From Paraburkholderia sp. PGU19 (GTDB taxonomy: Bacteria; Pseudomonadota; Gammaproteobacteria; Burkholderiales; Burkholderiaceae): 64,000 nucleotides of DNA. Position numbers and translations under genes: made by a program. The DNA lies in contig NZ_AP023179.1 of assembly GCF_013426915.1 (NCBI RefSeq), positions 3,800,671-3,864,670 on the forward strand, read 5' to 3'. Below, in pieces: positions 17,879 through 27,348 of this stretch (the first letter of the stretch is position 1; every line of letters begins with the position of its first letter). Below the pieces are notes generated by a model. The model saw nothing but the letters and a program-made list of their open reading frames with translations. It was not told where the DNA came from and did not search any database.

Positions 17879-19009
17879 TCAGCGCTGACCGAACGAAATA
17901 TCCCCGAACAGCGCCTTTTGCTCGCGCGGTTGCGAACGCCAGTATTGCGGCGGAGCTTCCACGGTCGCGCCGAGCTGCGCGGCCGCATGCCACGGCCAGC
18001 GTGGATCGTAGAGCATCGCGCGGGCCATCGCGATGAGATCCGCGTCGCCTTCTTCGATCAGCCGGCTCGCGTGCGCCGGGTCCGTGATCAGACCGACGGC
18101 CATCGTCGTCATGCCTGTCGCTTCCTTCACCGCCTTCGCGAACGGCACCTGATAGCCGGGTTCGAGCGGGATCTTCTGCAACGGCGACACACCACCCGAT
18201 GACACATCGACCCAGTCGCAGCCGCGCTTCTTCAACTCCTGCGCGAACGCAATCGTGTCTTCGATCGTGATGCCGCCGTCGACCCAGTCGATCGCCGAGA
18301 CTCGTACGCCGACGGGTTTGTCGGCGGGGAATGCAGCGCGCACGATATCGAAGATTTCGAGTGGGAAACGCATGCGATTCTCGCGCGAACCGCCATATTC
18401 GTCGCTGCGCTGGTTCGCGAGCGGCGACAGGAACTGATGCAACAGATAACCGTGCGCGGCGTGCACTTCGAGTGCGTCGATGCCCAGACGCGCGGCACGC
18501 CGCGCCGTTGCGGCGAATGCTTCACGAATACGGTTGAGGCCCGCGTTGTCCAGCGCGAGCGGCGGCTCTTCGCCGGCCTTGTGCGGCAGCGCGGACGGCG
18601 CATGCGGCAGCCAGCCGCCGTCGGCGACGGGAATGAGTTGCCCGCCTTCCCATGGCACGTTGCTCGAAGCCTTGCGCCCCGCGTGCGATAGCTGCATCGC
18701 GACGTGCACTTTCGAATGCTTGCGGATCGCGGCGAGCACGGGCTTCAGTGCTTCTTCCGTGACGTCGTCCCACAGGCCGAGGTCGGCAGGCGTGATGCGG
18801 CCATCGGGCTCGACGGCCGTCGCCTCGATGCACAGCATGCCCGCGCCCGACAGCGCCAGATGACCGAGATGGATCATGTGCCATGCCGTCGCTTCGCCGC
18901 GTTCGGCAGAGTATTGACACATCGGTGACACGACGATGCGGTTCGGCAGCGTCACGCTACGCAGCGTGAGCGGTGTGAAAAGTGCGCTCATGATGGTGGG
19001 GTTGCCCAT
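17879..19009 (-). CDS. NADH:flavin oxidoreductase, old yellow enzyme family (YqjM-like)
   Basis: 376 residues; a second ATG at 18991 is an alternative start. It is an FMN-binding TIM barrel of the thermophilic-like OYE group. It shows SPMCQYSAERG near the N-terminus with the flavin-tuning cysteine, QLSHAGRKA, and the substrate-binding HAAHGYLLHQFLSP. YGGSRENRMRF is a family signature. It reduces activated C=C bonds with NADPH and has probable detoxification roles. The 265 bp between it and the SET gene start show no gene. Confidence 0.9.
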   Translation of the reverse strand: MGNPTIMSALFTPLTLRSVTLPNRIVVSPMCQYSAERGEATAWHMIHLGHLALSGAGMLCIEATAVEPDGRITPADLGLWDDVTEEALKPVLAAIRKHSKVHVAMQLSHAGRKASSNVPWEGGQLIPVADGGWLPHAPSALPHKAGEEPPLALDNAGLNRIREAFAATARRAARLGIDALEVHAAHGYLLHQFLSPLANQRSDEYGGSRENRMRFPLEIFDIVRAAFPADKPVGVRVSAIDWVDGGITIEDTIAFAQELKKRGCDWVDVSSGGVSPLQKIPLEPGYQVPFAKAVKEATGMTTMAVGLITDPAHASRLIEEGDADLIAMARAMLYDPRWPWHAAAQLGATVEAPPQYWRSQPREQKALFGDISFGQR

Positions 19010-19089
19010 CGAAACTCAAGAGCGAACGAGGATAGCACCGGGTCTGATTTGCTGCAGACGTCCAGGCGCGTCGCTCTCAACAGCGCGAA

Positions 19090-19821
19090 TCAGCTCTGAG
19101 TGTGAGGCGTATCGAGACGCTTCGACCACGATTCGACTTCGCCGCTTTCGAGACGCTTGGTCGCGGTCTTGCGCCATGACGGCGACAGCGTGTCGAGTTG
19201 CGCCATCGCCTCCAGCGCTTGCCGGTCGTCGCGATCGACATACAGCACGCGCAACAGCCTCTCGATGCTCCACTGCGCGTGAGGACGCGCGAGTCGCTCG
19301 ATCGCATCTCCCGCGCCGATTTCGCCTGCTTCGAGCACGCGGTAGTACCAGCCCGTGCGGCGGGTGTCCTGCACGGCGCGCGACATGTCGGCGCGCGCGA
19401 ACCGCAGATTCAGTTTCCAGCATGGCTGACGAGGTTGCGACACCTGGACGATCGCCCCGCCTATCCGGTACACGTCACCGACGCAAACGTCCGCTTCCGT
19501 CAGGCCGCACGTGCTCAGGTTTTCGCCGAACGCGCCGCGTCCGTCAAGCGTCGACAGACCGGCCGCGCCCGCCTGCCATTCGCTTCGCCAGGTGGCGTAG
19601 TGGTCGAACGGATAGTGATGCAGCGCTTTTTCCGGTCCGCCATGGTGTTTGAGTTCGGCCTGCTGATCACCTTCGAGTCCTGTTTCGCCGAGCCACAACC
19701 GGCCGTCGACTGGCGTCTTGCCGATCGCGCTCGTCTTGCCCGACAGGTCACCGCCCAGCGGCGCAATCTTGCCGGTCAGCACGGCATCGACGGTAAGAAC
19801 TCGGTGATCGACTGCGGTCAT
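19090..19821 (-). CDS. MOSC domain protein (YiiM-like)
   Basis: 243 residues from the ATG at 19821. The MOSC beta-barrel carries the molybdenum-cofactor-binding cysteine in QPRQPCWKLN, preceded by GAFGENLST, which is typical of the YiiM group; a 3-alpha domain follows. YiiM-type proteins reduce N-hydroxylated compounds. It lies 10 bp downstream of the glutamine amidotransferase gene on the same strand, so the two are probably co-transcribed. Confidence 0.88.
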   Translation of the reverse strand: MTAVDHRVLTVDAVLTGKIAPLGGDLSGKTSAIGKTPVDGRLWLGETGLEGDQQAELKHHGGPEKALHHYPFDHYATWRSEWQAGAAGLSTLDGRGAFGENLSTCGLTEADVCVGDVYRIGGAIVQVSQPRQPCWKLNLRFARADMSRAVQDTRRTGWYYRVLEAGEIGAGDAIERLARPHAQWSIERLLRVLYVDRDDRQALEAMAQLDTLSPSWRKTATKRLESGEVESWSKRLDTPHTQS

Positions 19822-19831
19822 CGGGGTTTGT

Positions 19832-20545
19832 TCAGGGTCGCGCGGCCAGTTGATCGAGCCATTCGCCGAACATGCTGGTCGCCGCGATTTCCAGCTTCGG
19901 GCCATGCTTCGCGGTATCGGCGCGCAGCGCGCGTACGTCGATGCCGTGGCCCGCAATTTCGCCAGCATTGCCAATCAGCCAGGGCTCGAAGCGGTCCGTG
20001 CGGATTTCAGGGTGACATTGCAGGCCAAGCACATGCTTGCCCCACGAGAACGCCTGGTTCTGACAGGCGGGCGTGGAGGCGAGATGCACCGCGCCTTGCG
20101 GAAGATCGAATGTATCGCCGTGCCAATGAAGCATTGACGTGTGCGCTTCGTCCAGATGCCGCAGCGGCGACTGCTTGCCGGCATCGGTGAGCGTCAATGG
20201 CGTCCAGCCGATTTCCGTCTGCCCGGACGGATAGACCCGCGCGCCGAGCACGCGCGCGATCAACTGCGCGCCGAGGCAGATGCCGAGCGTCGGCAAGCCG
20301 GCTGCAATGCGCTTTTCGATCAGGGAGACGAGCGGCGCGATGGTCGGATAGTGATCGTCGTCGTAGGCACTGATCGGGCCGCCGAGAATCACCATCAGCG
20401 ACGGCATCACGGGGTCGGGTGCCTCGATGCGTGCAAATCCGACATCCAGATAGCGGACAGGACGCCCCCGCTCGCCGAGCACCCGTTCGAGACTGCCCAG
20501 ATCCTCGAAATGCACATGGCGGATGGCGAGAACTTCGTGATGCAT
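19832..20545 (-). CDS. Class I glutamine amidotransferase-like protein
   Basis: 237 residues from the ATG at 20545; the frame extends two codons to a TTG. The triad is C90 in LGICLGAQ and H178/E180 in LGLQCHPEI. It resembles the stand-alone GMP synthase-like amidotransferase group (COG0518), whose members act on gamma-glutamyl compounds or have unknown substrates. It is too short and has the wrong neighbours to be guaA. Confidence 0.85.
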   Translation of the reverse strand: MHHEVLAIRHVHFEDLGSLERVLGERGRPVRYLDVGFARIEAPDPVMPSLMVILGGPISAYDDDHYPTIAPLVSLIEKRIAAGLPTLGICLGAQLIARVLGARVYPSGQTEIGWTPLTLTDAGKQSPLRHLDEAHTSMLHWHGDTFDLPQGAVHLASTPACQNQAFSWGKHVLGLQCHPEIRTDRFEPWLIGNAGEIAGHGIDVRALRADTAKHGPKLEIAATSMFGEWLDQLAARP

Positions 20546-20691
20546 CGGCAAATCCCACCGTCAGGTTGACTGGACGCGCCTCAAAGGCGCGCCGGAAGAC
20601 ACGCCGTCTGCCGATGCGCAAAACGGCGCAAGCTCGCCCGCCCCGCTCGCGCAAACCCGCGAGCGGCGGCCGGCTCCGCAGTTTAGCCGAC

Positions 20692-21336
20692 TCAGGCTTG
20701 CTGCGCGAAGATCTTCCAGGTCTTTTTCTGCGTCGCCGCGTCCGCCGTTTCGTGCACCGAGCAGTCCAGACGCAGATCGGTATCCGACATCGACAGATCG
20801 AGCAGCATGCAGCGATGCGGCGTCTTCTTCGGGTTCTTGCTCGGCTCGAAATGCGTGCAGGTCACGCACATCCGGTGCGGCGGGATGTGACCTTGCACTT
20901 CGAGCTGACGCACCGTCTTCAGCAGCGTGCGATAGAAGATCGATTGTTCTTCGTCGCGCAGCGTGCCGACCGCCTTGGCGAGGAAGTCAGGCCATTGCGC
21001 GGCGCGCTTGGCCGCAGTGCGGCCGCGAGCCGTCAGACGCACGGCAAGCGCGCGCCCGTCATCGAGCGCACGGCGCTTTTCGACGAGACCCTTGCTTTCC
21101 AGCGTGCTCACGGCATCGCTCGTGGTTGCGGCAGTCAGCGCGGTTTCGCGTGCGATTTCGCCGAGCCGCATCGGCCCCTTGCGCTGCATCAGCAGCACAA
21201 GAATTTCGCCCTGGGTAGGCGTCAGACCCGCGCCTTCCGCCCATTCCCATGCCTGGCTCCGCATGGCCGTGCTGAGTCGCAGCAGGCTGTGGGTCACCCG
21301 CCCGGTTGCCTGCTCTCCGTATACGCCTTCGCTCAT
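20692..21336 (-). CDS. MarR family regulator with cysteine-rich C-terminal extension
   Basis: 214 residues from the ATG at 21336. A winged helix of the MarR type spans about 20-145 (TPTQGEILVLLMQRKGPMRL; DDGRALAVRLTARG). After it comes a tail with C157 and C160 (CVTC), C176 (HRC), and C192/H195 (DCSVHE), which looks like a metal or Fe-S site. Similar tails occur in a subfamily of proteobacterial MarR proteins. This suggests redox or metal sensing. No obvious target gene is adjacent; the long intergenic stretch upstream may hold its promoter. Confidence 0.85.
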   Translation of the reverse strand: MSEGVYGEQATGRVTHSLLRLSTAMRSQAWEWAEGAGLTPTQGEILVLLMQRKGPMRLGEIARETALTAATTSDAVSTLESKGLVEKRRALDDGRALAVRLTARGRTAAKRAAQWPDFLAKAVGTLRDEEQSIFYRTLLKTVRQLEVQGHIPPHRMCVTCTHFEPSKNPKKTPHRCMLLDLSMSDTDLRLDCSVHETADAATQKKTWKIFAQQA

Positions 21337-21643
21337 AGTCTTTCGTTCGTTGTTGACAGCGTGCCGTTGCCCGTCGACATCCGATTTCCGATGCCGGCGC
21401 GCCGACAGTCTGTGGGGGGAAGCTTCGCCGGTCAAGCCGGCTCGTTGATTCCTACTATCTCAAAAACTTCCTGTGATGCGGGCCTTGTCCCGGCCGCTTT
21501 CTCAGGCTTTGCAAATGCTTCATGCGGTGCGACTCCTGCGCTTTGGGCCACGCATCGACGTGATCCGGGGCAGGCCGCAACGACGAAAAACGACATTCTA
21601 TGCGAGAGCGGCAAATCGTACAGCTAAGTTATCCAATGCAATC

Positions 21644-21652
21644 TGTGGATAA
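21644..21652. promoter_or_regulatory. DnaA box-like 9-mer
   Basis: TGTGGATAA is the reverse complement of the DnaA consensus TTATCCACA. It lies in the gene-free stretch 21337-21910, about 160 bp from the repeated 59-bp module at 21811-21869, which itself ends in TTGTCCACA (one mismatch). Confidence 0.5.
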
Positions 21653-21810
21653 CCACGGGATAAGACGGGGACGACATGTGCGTCGATTCTTGATAACCCG
21701 CTCGACCTCAGCGCCCATGAGAATCGTTCTCCCAGGTTTACGGTCGGGATGCGCGCCCGATCCGCGTAGTTATAGTTTACGCAGCCTCTTGAGTTTGCAG
21801 GGAATTATTT

Positions 21811-21869
21811 GGTTGTCCACAGGCAAACGCAATGCTTGTTAACGTACTACTACGTATGTATACGTAAAC
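21811..21869 (-). repeat. 59-bp intergenic module, copy A
   Basis: Read on the minus strand it runs GTTTAC, GTATACATACGTAGTAG, GTTAACAAG, a 12-nt spacer, then CTGTGGACAACC. The same blocks in the same order and overall length occur on the plus strand at 25110-25168. Additional GTTTAC/GTAAAC hexamers flank both copies. Neither copy is coding. They bracket the ybdK and kef genes in inverted orientation. Confidence 0.75.
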
Positions 21870-21912
21870 TTCGAGAAAAGCTGGAGGACGCTCCATCGGC
21901 ATTCGACAAAAA

Positions 21913-21937
21913 TAAAAAAACCCGCAAAAAGCGGATT
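21913..21937 (-). terminator. Terminator of ybdK
   Basis: On the minus strand CCGC, TTTTT loop, GCGG, then a run of seven T lies about 100 bp past the ybdK stop. The stem is short but the U-tract is strong. Confidence 0.55.
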
Positions 21938-22035
21938 TCTGAACTCTGCCTGGCGGCGAGGCGGTAGCATCCAACGCGCCTGCCGCGCCGGACTGCACCG
22001 TACGGCGCACATACCCTCCGGCTTTTACGCGCGGT

Positions 22036-23151
22036 TTATGCGCGCCACTGCAGACACTGCTGCCGCACCACTTCGTGCAGCGATTGTTCCTGTTCAGCCA
22101 CATTGCGCAGCCAGGTCGCATCGTTCACCTGCCCGCGCGCGATCGCGCCGATTTCTTCGAGCGCCTTGCCTGAACCCAGCACATCCGCATGCGGCGCGAT
22201 GCGCTCGAGCGTGTGAATGATGTCTTCGGAAATCGTCCGGCGCTCACCCGTCTGTGGATCGATACACGTGCCCGCCAGACCGAAGCGGCACGCCTCGAAT
22301 CGGTTGAACGTGTAGACGAGATAGTCGTCTTCCTTTGGCATCAAAGGCTTGTCGAGCAGCAGATGACGCGCAAGCGTCTGGATGTAGCACGCAATCGCGG
22401 CCGCGCGGTCGACGGAAAGCGGCGTGTCCATCACGCGCACTTCGATGGTGCCGAAGCCGGGCTTCGGCCGGATGTCCCAGTAGAAGTCCTTCATGCTGTT
22501 GACGACGCCCGTATGCACCATCTTCGAAAAGTATTCTTCGAAGCTGTCCCACGTGAGGACGAACGGCGCGCGGCCCGACAGCGGAAACGCGAACACGGAA
22601 TTCAGGCGTGCCGAGTGAAAGCCCGTATCGACACCCTGCACAAACGGCGACGACGCCGACAGCGCGATGAAGTGGGGAATGTAGCGCGACATCGAATGCA
22701 GCAGGAACAACGCGCTGTCGGCATCCGGGCAGCCGATGTGCACGTGCTGGCCGAACACGGTGAACTGCTTGGCGAGATAGCCGTAGAGTTCCGAAAGGTA
22801 TTGAAAGCGCGGCGTGTCGACGATCTTGCGCTCGCTCCATTGCTGGAAAGCGTGCGTGCCGCCGCCGCACAGGCCGACGTTCAGCCGGTCGGCCGCAGCG
22901 ACCAGCGTATCGCGGATCGTGCGCAGATCGGCGACAGCCTGCTCGTGCGTCGTGCAGATGCCCGTCGACAGCTCGATCATGCTCTCGGTGATTTCCGGCG
23001 TGATATTGCCCGGGATCTTTTCGTCCTTGATGAGCCGGAGCAGGTCGGTTCCTGCTTTGGTCAGATCATAGTCATGGGTATTGACGATCTGCATCTCGAG
23101 TTCGACACCGAAGGTGAACGGTTTCGAATCGATGAAGGCTTCGAGTGACAT
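22036..23151 (-). CDS. YbdK family carboxylate-amine ligase (glutamate-cysteine ligase type 2)
   Basis: 371 residues, with AGGAAA before the ATG at 23151. The GCS2 family pattern is clear: [12 protein letters not shown] at residues 13-24, [18 protein letters not shown], and [12 protein letters not shown]. Members ligate glutamate to cysteine or other amines weakly with ATP; the true role of YbdK is debated. A separate classical gshA lies at 48.8 kb, so this is not the main glutathione enzyme. It lies downstream of the Kef-like gene on the same strand. Confidence 0.88.
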   Translation of the reverse strand: MSLEAFIDSKPFTFGVELEMQIVNTHDYDLTKAGTDLLRLIKDEKIPGNITPEITESMIELSTGICTTHEQAVADLRTIRDTLVAAADRLNVGLCGGGTHAFQQWSERKIVDTPRFQYLSELYGYLAKQFTVFGQHVHIGCPDADSALFLLHSMSRYIPHFIALSASSPFVQGVDTGFHSARLNSVFAFPLSGRAPFVLTWDSFEEYFSKMVHTGVVNSMKDFYWDIRPKPGFGTIEVRVMDTPLSVDRAAAIACYIQTLARHLLLDKPLMPKEDDYLVYTFNRFEACRFGLAGTCIDPQTGERRTISEDIIHTLERIAPHADVLGSGKALEEIGAIARGQVNDATWLRNVAEQEQSLHEVVRQQCLQWRA

Positions 23152-23273
23152 GGCGTTTCCTGATTCATGTCGGCATCAGCGCCCGCTGCAGGCGGCGCCG
23201 GCCGGATTGACTGTCGAATGCTGCAGCCGAACGCTCGAGCTGCATGAAAATACGGTGTGCGGGCCTGCCGCTT

Positions 23274-24476
23274 TTATTCGCGGCGTTCGCCCACCAGCGC
23301 GAGCGAGCGGTAGACGAGCCACGGCCCGACCAGCTGCAGCACGACGATCGAGCACATCGTGACCGCGCGCAGCGTCGGATCGAAATTCGGATAGAGCTGG
23401 TAGGTGTCGTCGACGAGCAGATACGCGAGCGCCGACATTGGCGACAGCGACAACCCAAGCGCCATGCCCTGCTTCATGTCGAGTCCGCTCGGCTTGGCGA
23501 ACGCGAGTACGCCGACCAGCTTGGCCACCAGCCGCGCGACGATCAATCCGACGGCTGCGAGCCCGCCCATCGCGACGTCACGCCATTCGAACGTGGTCAG
23601 CGTGAGCACGAACAGAATCACCGTCAGCAGCCAACCCGCCGTGCCGAAGTGCTCCGGCCAAAGTTGCGGGCGCGCCTCCAGATTCTTCACGATGATGCCC
23701 GCCGCGAGCAGGCTGAGAATCGTCGACAGCTTGAAGATGTGCGCGATGGCAATGGCGAGCAGCACGAGGCCGAACAGCGCGACGAACGAGTGCTCGTCCT
23801 GCAGATTCACACGCTTGTAAAAGAACGTGATGGTGCGCGCGAGCAGGTACGCGAGGATCAGCGAGCCGATCAGCAGATACAGCGGCTGGAGGATCGTCGC
23901 GAGCACGTTGCCGTAGGCTTCCTGATGCAGCCAGCCGGACGCAAGCTTCTCGACGATCACCGCATACATGCTGTTGAGCGCCGTCAGCGTCAAGAGGCGC
24001 TGCGTGACCTGGCCTTCGGCGCGCACCTCGGTTTTCAGCTGGATCACCATCGCGGGCGAAGTCGCCATTGCGATCGACGCCAGCACGAGCGCCGTCACCG
24101 ACGACACGTTCAGGAACAGCAGCACCAGCAGCACGAGCACGAACGTGAGCGTCGATTCGGCGATGCTCGACACGATGAGCCACGTATTGCGGCGAATCCA
24201 GCGCAGATCCAGCCGGCTGCCGAGTTCGAACAGCAGCAGGCCGAGCGCGACATCGAGCAACGGACGCGCGGTGCTAGCCGAGTCCGCGTCGATCACGCCC
24301 GATCCCGCCGAGCCCGCGATCAGCCCGATCACCGCATACCCGGAAATACGCGGCAGATGCCACGCGCGATAGCACAGCTCGCCGACGAGACCGGCGGCAA
24401 GCAAAGCGAGGCCTGCCCAGAAAATCGCATCGGGCGTGAGCGGCCAGCCTGGAAAGAATGAAAACGCCGACTTCAT
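23274..24476 (-). CDS. Kef-type monovalent cation:proton antiporter (CPA2)
   Basis: 400 residues from the ATG at 24476, which has an AGGAG Shine-Dalgarno. About twelve membrane segments cover nearly the whole length, with LLLFELGSRLDLRWI early on and MATSPAMVIQLKTE at the discontinuous helix. There is no C-terminal RCK/TrkA-N nucleotide domain, so it resembles the short Na/K:H exchangers. Followed 122 bp later by ybdK. Confidence 0.85.
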   Translation of the reverse strand: MKSAFSFFPGWPLTPDAIFWAGLALLAAGLVGELCYRAWHLPRISGYAVIGLIAGSAGSGVIDADSASTARPLLDVALGLLLFELGSRLDLRWIRRNTWLIVSSIAESTLTFVLVLLVLLFLNVSSVTALVLASIAMATSPAMVIQLKTEVRAEGQVTQRLLTLTALNSMYAVIVEKLASGWLHQEAYGNVLATILQPLYLLIGSLILAYLLARTITFFYKRVNLQDEHSFVALFGLVLLAIAIAHIFKLSTILSLLAAGIIVKNLEARPQLWPEHFGTAGWLLTVILFVLTLTTFEWRDVAMGGLAAVGLIVARLVAKLVGVLAFAKPSGLDMKQGMALGLSLSPMSALAYLLVDDTYQLYPNFDPTLRAVTMCSIVVLQLVGPWLVYRSLALVGERRE

Positions 24477-25109
24477 CGTGGTGGCTTCTCCTTTGCAGCA
24501 CCGCCCGGCAACGCGAACGGGCAGACGGCGTCGGCACGCAAAGCGCGCGCCGCGTCCGTTGCCGCGATCGGTTCGCGTCTGCCGGCGTTGCGGGTTGTCA
24601 ACGATCGGGTGAAAAACTGAAACGACCACGCCGATGCCGCATGACTACGGGCAGCCCGACGTGAGTGAAAAGAGCGCCGTCGACTTTTGAATCAGATTCT
24701 GTGGGTCCGGCAACCGTTCCATTGGCGCGTCGGTTGCGGGGGCAATACGCGACGCGGAAGAACGGCGATTGTGCCATAGCTTTTTTACACTTGACGGAAA
24801 AGCGTCGAACAAGCGCTCAAAGCGGTAAAACGTACGCTAACTTAGTGACAACAGGAAAAAGCGACCGGAAAACGCGCGTGCTTTGGAGAAGAATGGCCTT
24901 GTCAGCGATGTTTTTGCGCGTCTGAGATGGCCTCACGCAGTGCATCTTCAGCGTGTTTGCGTTTGAGTGTTCTTGCGCTCAGGCGTTCCTGTCTCGGTGC
25001 GATGAACAGCAAAGAAGACGGTTGGTGAAGCCAGGCGAGCTTTGCGAAATTCTTAATAGGAAAGATGATGCCGACGGACGTCGATCCACCATGGGCTTTT
25101 CATCAATAT
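24477..25109. other. Gene-free stretch upstream of the Kef-type gene
   Basis: About 630 bp with no frame showing the codon pattern of the neighbours. It must hold the promoter of the minus-strand kef gene. Together with 25110-25380 it forms the largest non-coding gap of the window, about 900 bp. No tRNA, hairpin terminator or long repeat is seen in this part. Confidence 0.6.
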
Positions 25110-25168
25110 GTTTACTGTATGTATACGTAGTAGAAGTTAACAAGGCCGCCGCATTTCTGTGGATAACC
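25110..25168 (+). repeat. 59-bp intergenic module, copy B
   Basis: GTTTAC, then GTATGTATACGTAGTAG, GTTAACAAG, a 12-nt spacer and CTGTGGATAACC. It matches copy A (21811-21869, minus strand) block for block. Its last block contains a perfect DnaA box (25158-25166). GTTTAC recurs downstream in the same gap. Confidence 0.75.
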
Positions 25169-25371
25169 CGGGTTTACCGAAGCGAATCAGCGTGTTGCCG
25201 AACGCATAACCGGATGCACTTGGTGTGCGCGTCCGACTGGGTTCGATGAATAACTTTTGGCCCGCGTTTACGTTTGTCGAGTTACCCCGTTTACGTCCAC
25301 ATCCGTTCCACACGAGTTTCGCCCGCATTTTTCCCGGTTATCCACAACGCGCCGTGGATAACTTTTCCACA
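25158..25371. promoter_or_regulatory. DnaA box cluster away from oriC
   Basis: Four DnaA-like 9-mers lie in 214 bp: TGTGGATAA (25158-25166, perfect), TTATCCACA (25338-25346, perfect), CGTGGATAA (25353-25361, one mismatch) and TTTTCCACA (25363-25371, one mismatch). The last three are packed in 34 bp immediately after the mnmC stop. It is about 38 kb from the canonical origin edge. Known analogues are DnaA-titrating (datA) or reactivating (DARS) loci; the role here is inference. Confidence 0.55.
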
Positions 25372-25380
25372 GGAAGAAAG

Positions 25381-27348
25381 TCAGTTGGCGGTGCCCTGCC
25401 GTAGCGCACGCAAGAGAAAGCGCGCGGGATCGAGCGCTTCGGCGAGATCCCGCTCGATGGGCCACGGCTCGCCTTCGATCTGCGAAGCGATCAGCTCCGC
25501 GCCGAGCGACGCCCATACAAGTCCACGTGAGCCAAACGCGAATGCGCCATACAGCCCTTGTGCGCGCGGCAAATCCAGCGGCCACGCGCCGCGCAGCTTG
25601 CCTGCATCGTGGGTCGCGGCTGTTTCGTCGGCGAATGCGCCGATCATCGGCAGACGGTCGCTCGTCACGCAGCGAAACGCGACGCGCCCTGTCAGCGACG
25701 AAGGCGCTCGCATACCGATCGCCTCATGTATGTCGGGAAGCATCTGCGCGATACGGTCGATGTTCTCGACGTGAGCGTCGTCGCGTATTTGTGTGTCGGG
25801 ATCGTCGATGTCATAGGTTGCGCCTGTCAGCGTCGAGCCATCGGGCAGCGGCACTGCGTACCCTTCGCCGATCACGGGAACGCGCAATGCGTGCGCCGCA
25901 TCGCTGGGCAGCAGCGTCAATTGACCGCGCACGCTGCGCGTCGGCGCATGGTGCAGACCGGCGATCCGCGCCGCTTCATGCGCATTCGCAAAGATGACGA
26001 CGGGCGCGGCGGCAATCGCGGCGCCGTTCGCATCGAACACAATCCATTGATTCGCAACGCGTTCGACGCGCGATGCCACGACGTTGAAGCGGCGCTCCAG
26101 CAAGCCGCCCGCCGCCTCGCACTGCGCCGCGCAGAGCGACGCGGGATCGATCCAGCCGCCGTGCGGAAAGAACCAGCCGCCTCGCGCAACGCGCATGCCC
26201 GCGATGTGTTGCGCCTCTTCGCGGGAAACGGCCGTCACGTACTCCGACGGATAAGCGAACGAAGAGAACGTCTGCGCCATCGCCGACGCTTCGTCTTCAT
26301 CGGCAGCGATTTGCAGCAGACCTTCCGGACCGCGCAACGGACGATATCCGCGGCGTTCGAGCGCGGACCATTGCCGCAACGCATAAAGGAAGCCCGCGCG
26401 CGTGATGCGCGAACCCACGCTGTCGTCGCGCGACATCATCGGATGAAACACGCCGGCGGGATTGCCCGACGCATCGCGCGCGACGCCCGCATGCCGTTCG
26501 AGTGACTTGACGCGCCAGCCGCGCGCCGTGAGTCGTTCGATCGCTGCGCATCCCGCGAGCCCGGTGCCGATCACGATGGCATGCCGTTCGTCGACGGCAA
26601 GTGGCAACGGTGGTTCGTGACGCCGTACGCGATAGCGCGGCGCAAAGCGTCCGACCAGCATTGCGCGTTTCCATCCGAAGCCGTCGACTTTCCGGTATTC
26701 GAAGCCGGCTTGCTGCAATCCGCGTTTCACATCGCCCGCGCTTGTATAAGTGGCGAAGGTCGCGTCATCGCCAGCGAGGCGAGCGAGCGCCTTGAAAGTG
26801 GCGGGCGTCCACAGCTCCGGGTTCTTCGACGGCGAGAAGCCATCCAGATAGAAGGCGTCGGCGCGCAGCCAGAGTGAATGCAGCGTTTGCGCCGCGTCGC
26901 CGAACACGAGCGTGAGCGTGACGCGCCCGTCCTCGAACTCGAGCCGATGGGTGCCGGGCACGAGCGTCGGCCATGCATCGACGAGCTGTTGCGCAAGCGG
27001 TGCGATCGATGCGTCCGCAACGGCCACCGCGCTCGCTGCCATCAGATCGTCGCGCGAGAACGGATGCTTTTCCGTCGATACGAAATGCAGGCGCTCGCAA
27101 CGATCCGGGTCCGCACGCCATGCGGCCCACGTCACGAGAAAGTTGATGCCCATGCCGAAGCCCGTTTCCAGCATCGTGAATACGCGCCGTTTCTGCCAGC
27201 GCGACGGCAATTCATTGCCTTTCAGGAAGACGTATTCGGCCTGCGCAAGTGCACCGACGGCGCTGTGATAGATGTCGTCGTGGCGTGGCGAATAGGGGGT
27301 GCCGTTGTCGCGAAACGCGAGGATGGCGGGAACGAGCGGGTCGGTCAT
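25381..27348 (-). CDS. mnmC: Bifunctional tRNA 5-methylaminomethyl-2-thiouridine biosynthesis protein MnmC
   Basis: 655 residues from the ATG at 27348; an in-frame start 7 codons upstream is possible. The N-terminal SAM methyltransferase domain (about 1-240) has LETGFGMGINFLVTW and FYLDGFSPSKNPELW. The C-terminal FAD-dependent domain (about 255-640) begins IVIGTGLAGCAAIERLTARGW. It demodifies cmnm5 to nm5 and then methylates to mnm5 at tRNA wobble U34, downstream of MnmE, whose gene is also in this window (58.8 kb). Confidence 0.94.
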   Translation of the reverse strand: MTDPLVPAILAFRDNGTPYSPRHDDIYHSAVGALAQAEYVFLKGNELPSRWQKRRVFTMLETGFGMGINFLVTWAAWRADPDRCERLHFVSTEKHPFSRDDLMAASAVAVADASIAPLAQQLVDAWPTLVPGTHRLEFEDGRVTLTLVFGDAAQTLHSLWLRADAFYLDGFSPSKNPELWTPATFKALARLAGDDATFATYTSAGDVKRGLQQAGFEYRKVDGFGWKRAMLVGRFAPRYRVRRHEPPLPLAVDERHAIVIGTGLAGCAAIERLTARGWRVKSLERHAGVARDASGNPAGVFHPMMSRDDSVGSRITRAGFLYALRQWSALERRGYRPLRGPEGLLQIAADEDEASAMAQTFSSFAYPSEYVTAVSREEAQHIAGMRVARGGWFFPHGGWIDPASLCAAQCEAAGGLLERRFNVVASRVERVANQWIVFDANGAAIAAAPVVIFANAHEAARIAGLHHAPTRSVRGQLTLLPSDAAHALRVPVIGEGYAVPLPDGSTLTGATYDIDDPDTQIRDDAHVENIDRIAQMLPDIHEAIGMRAPSSLTGRVAFRCVTSDRLPMIGAFADETAATHDAGKLRGAWPLDLPRAQGLYGAFAFGSRGLVWASLGAELIASQIEGEPWPIERDLAEALDPARFLLRALRQGTAN

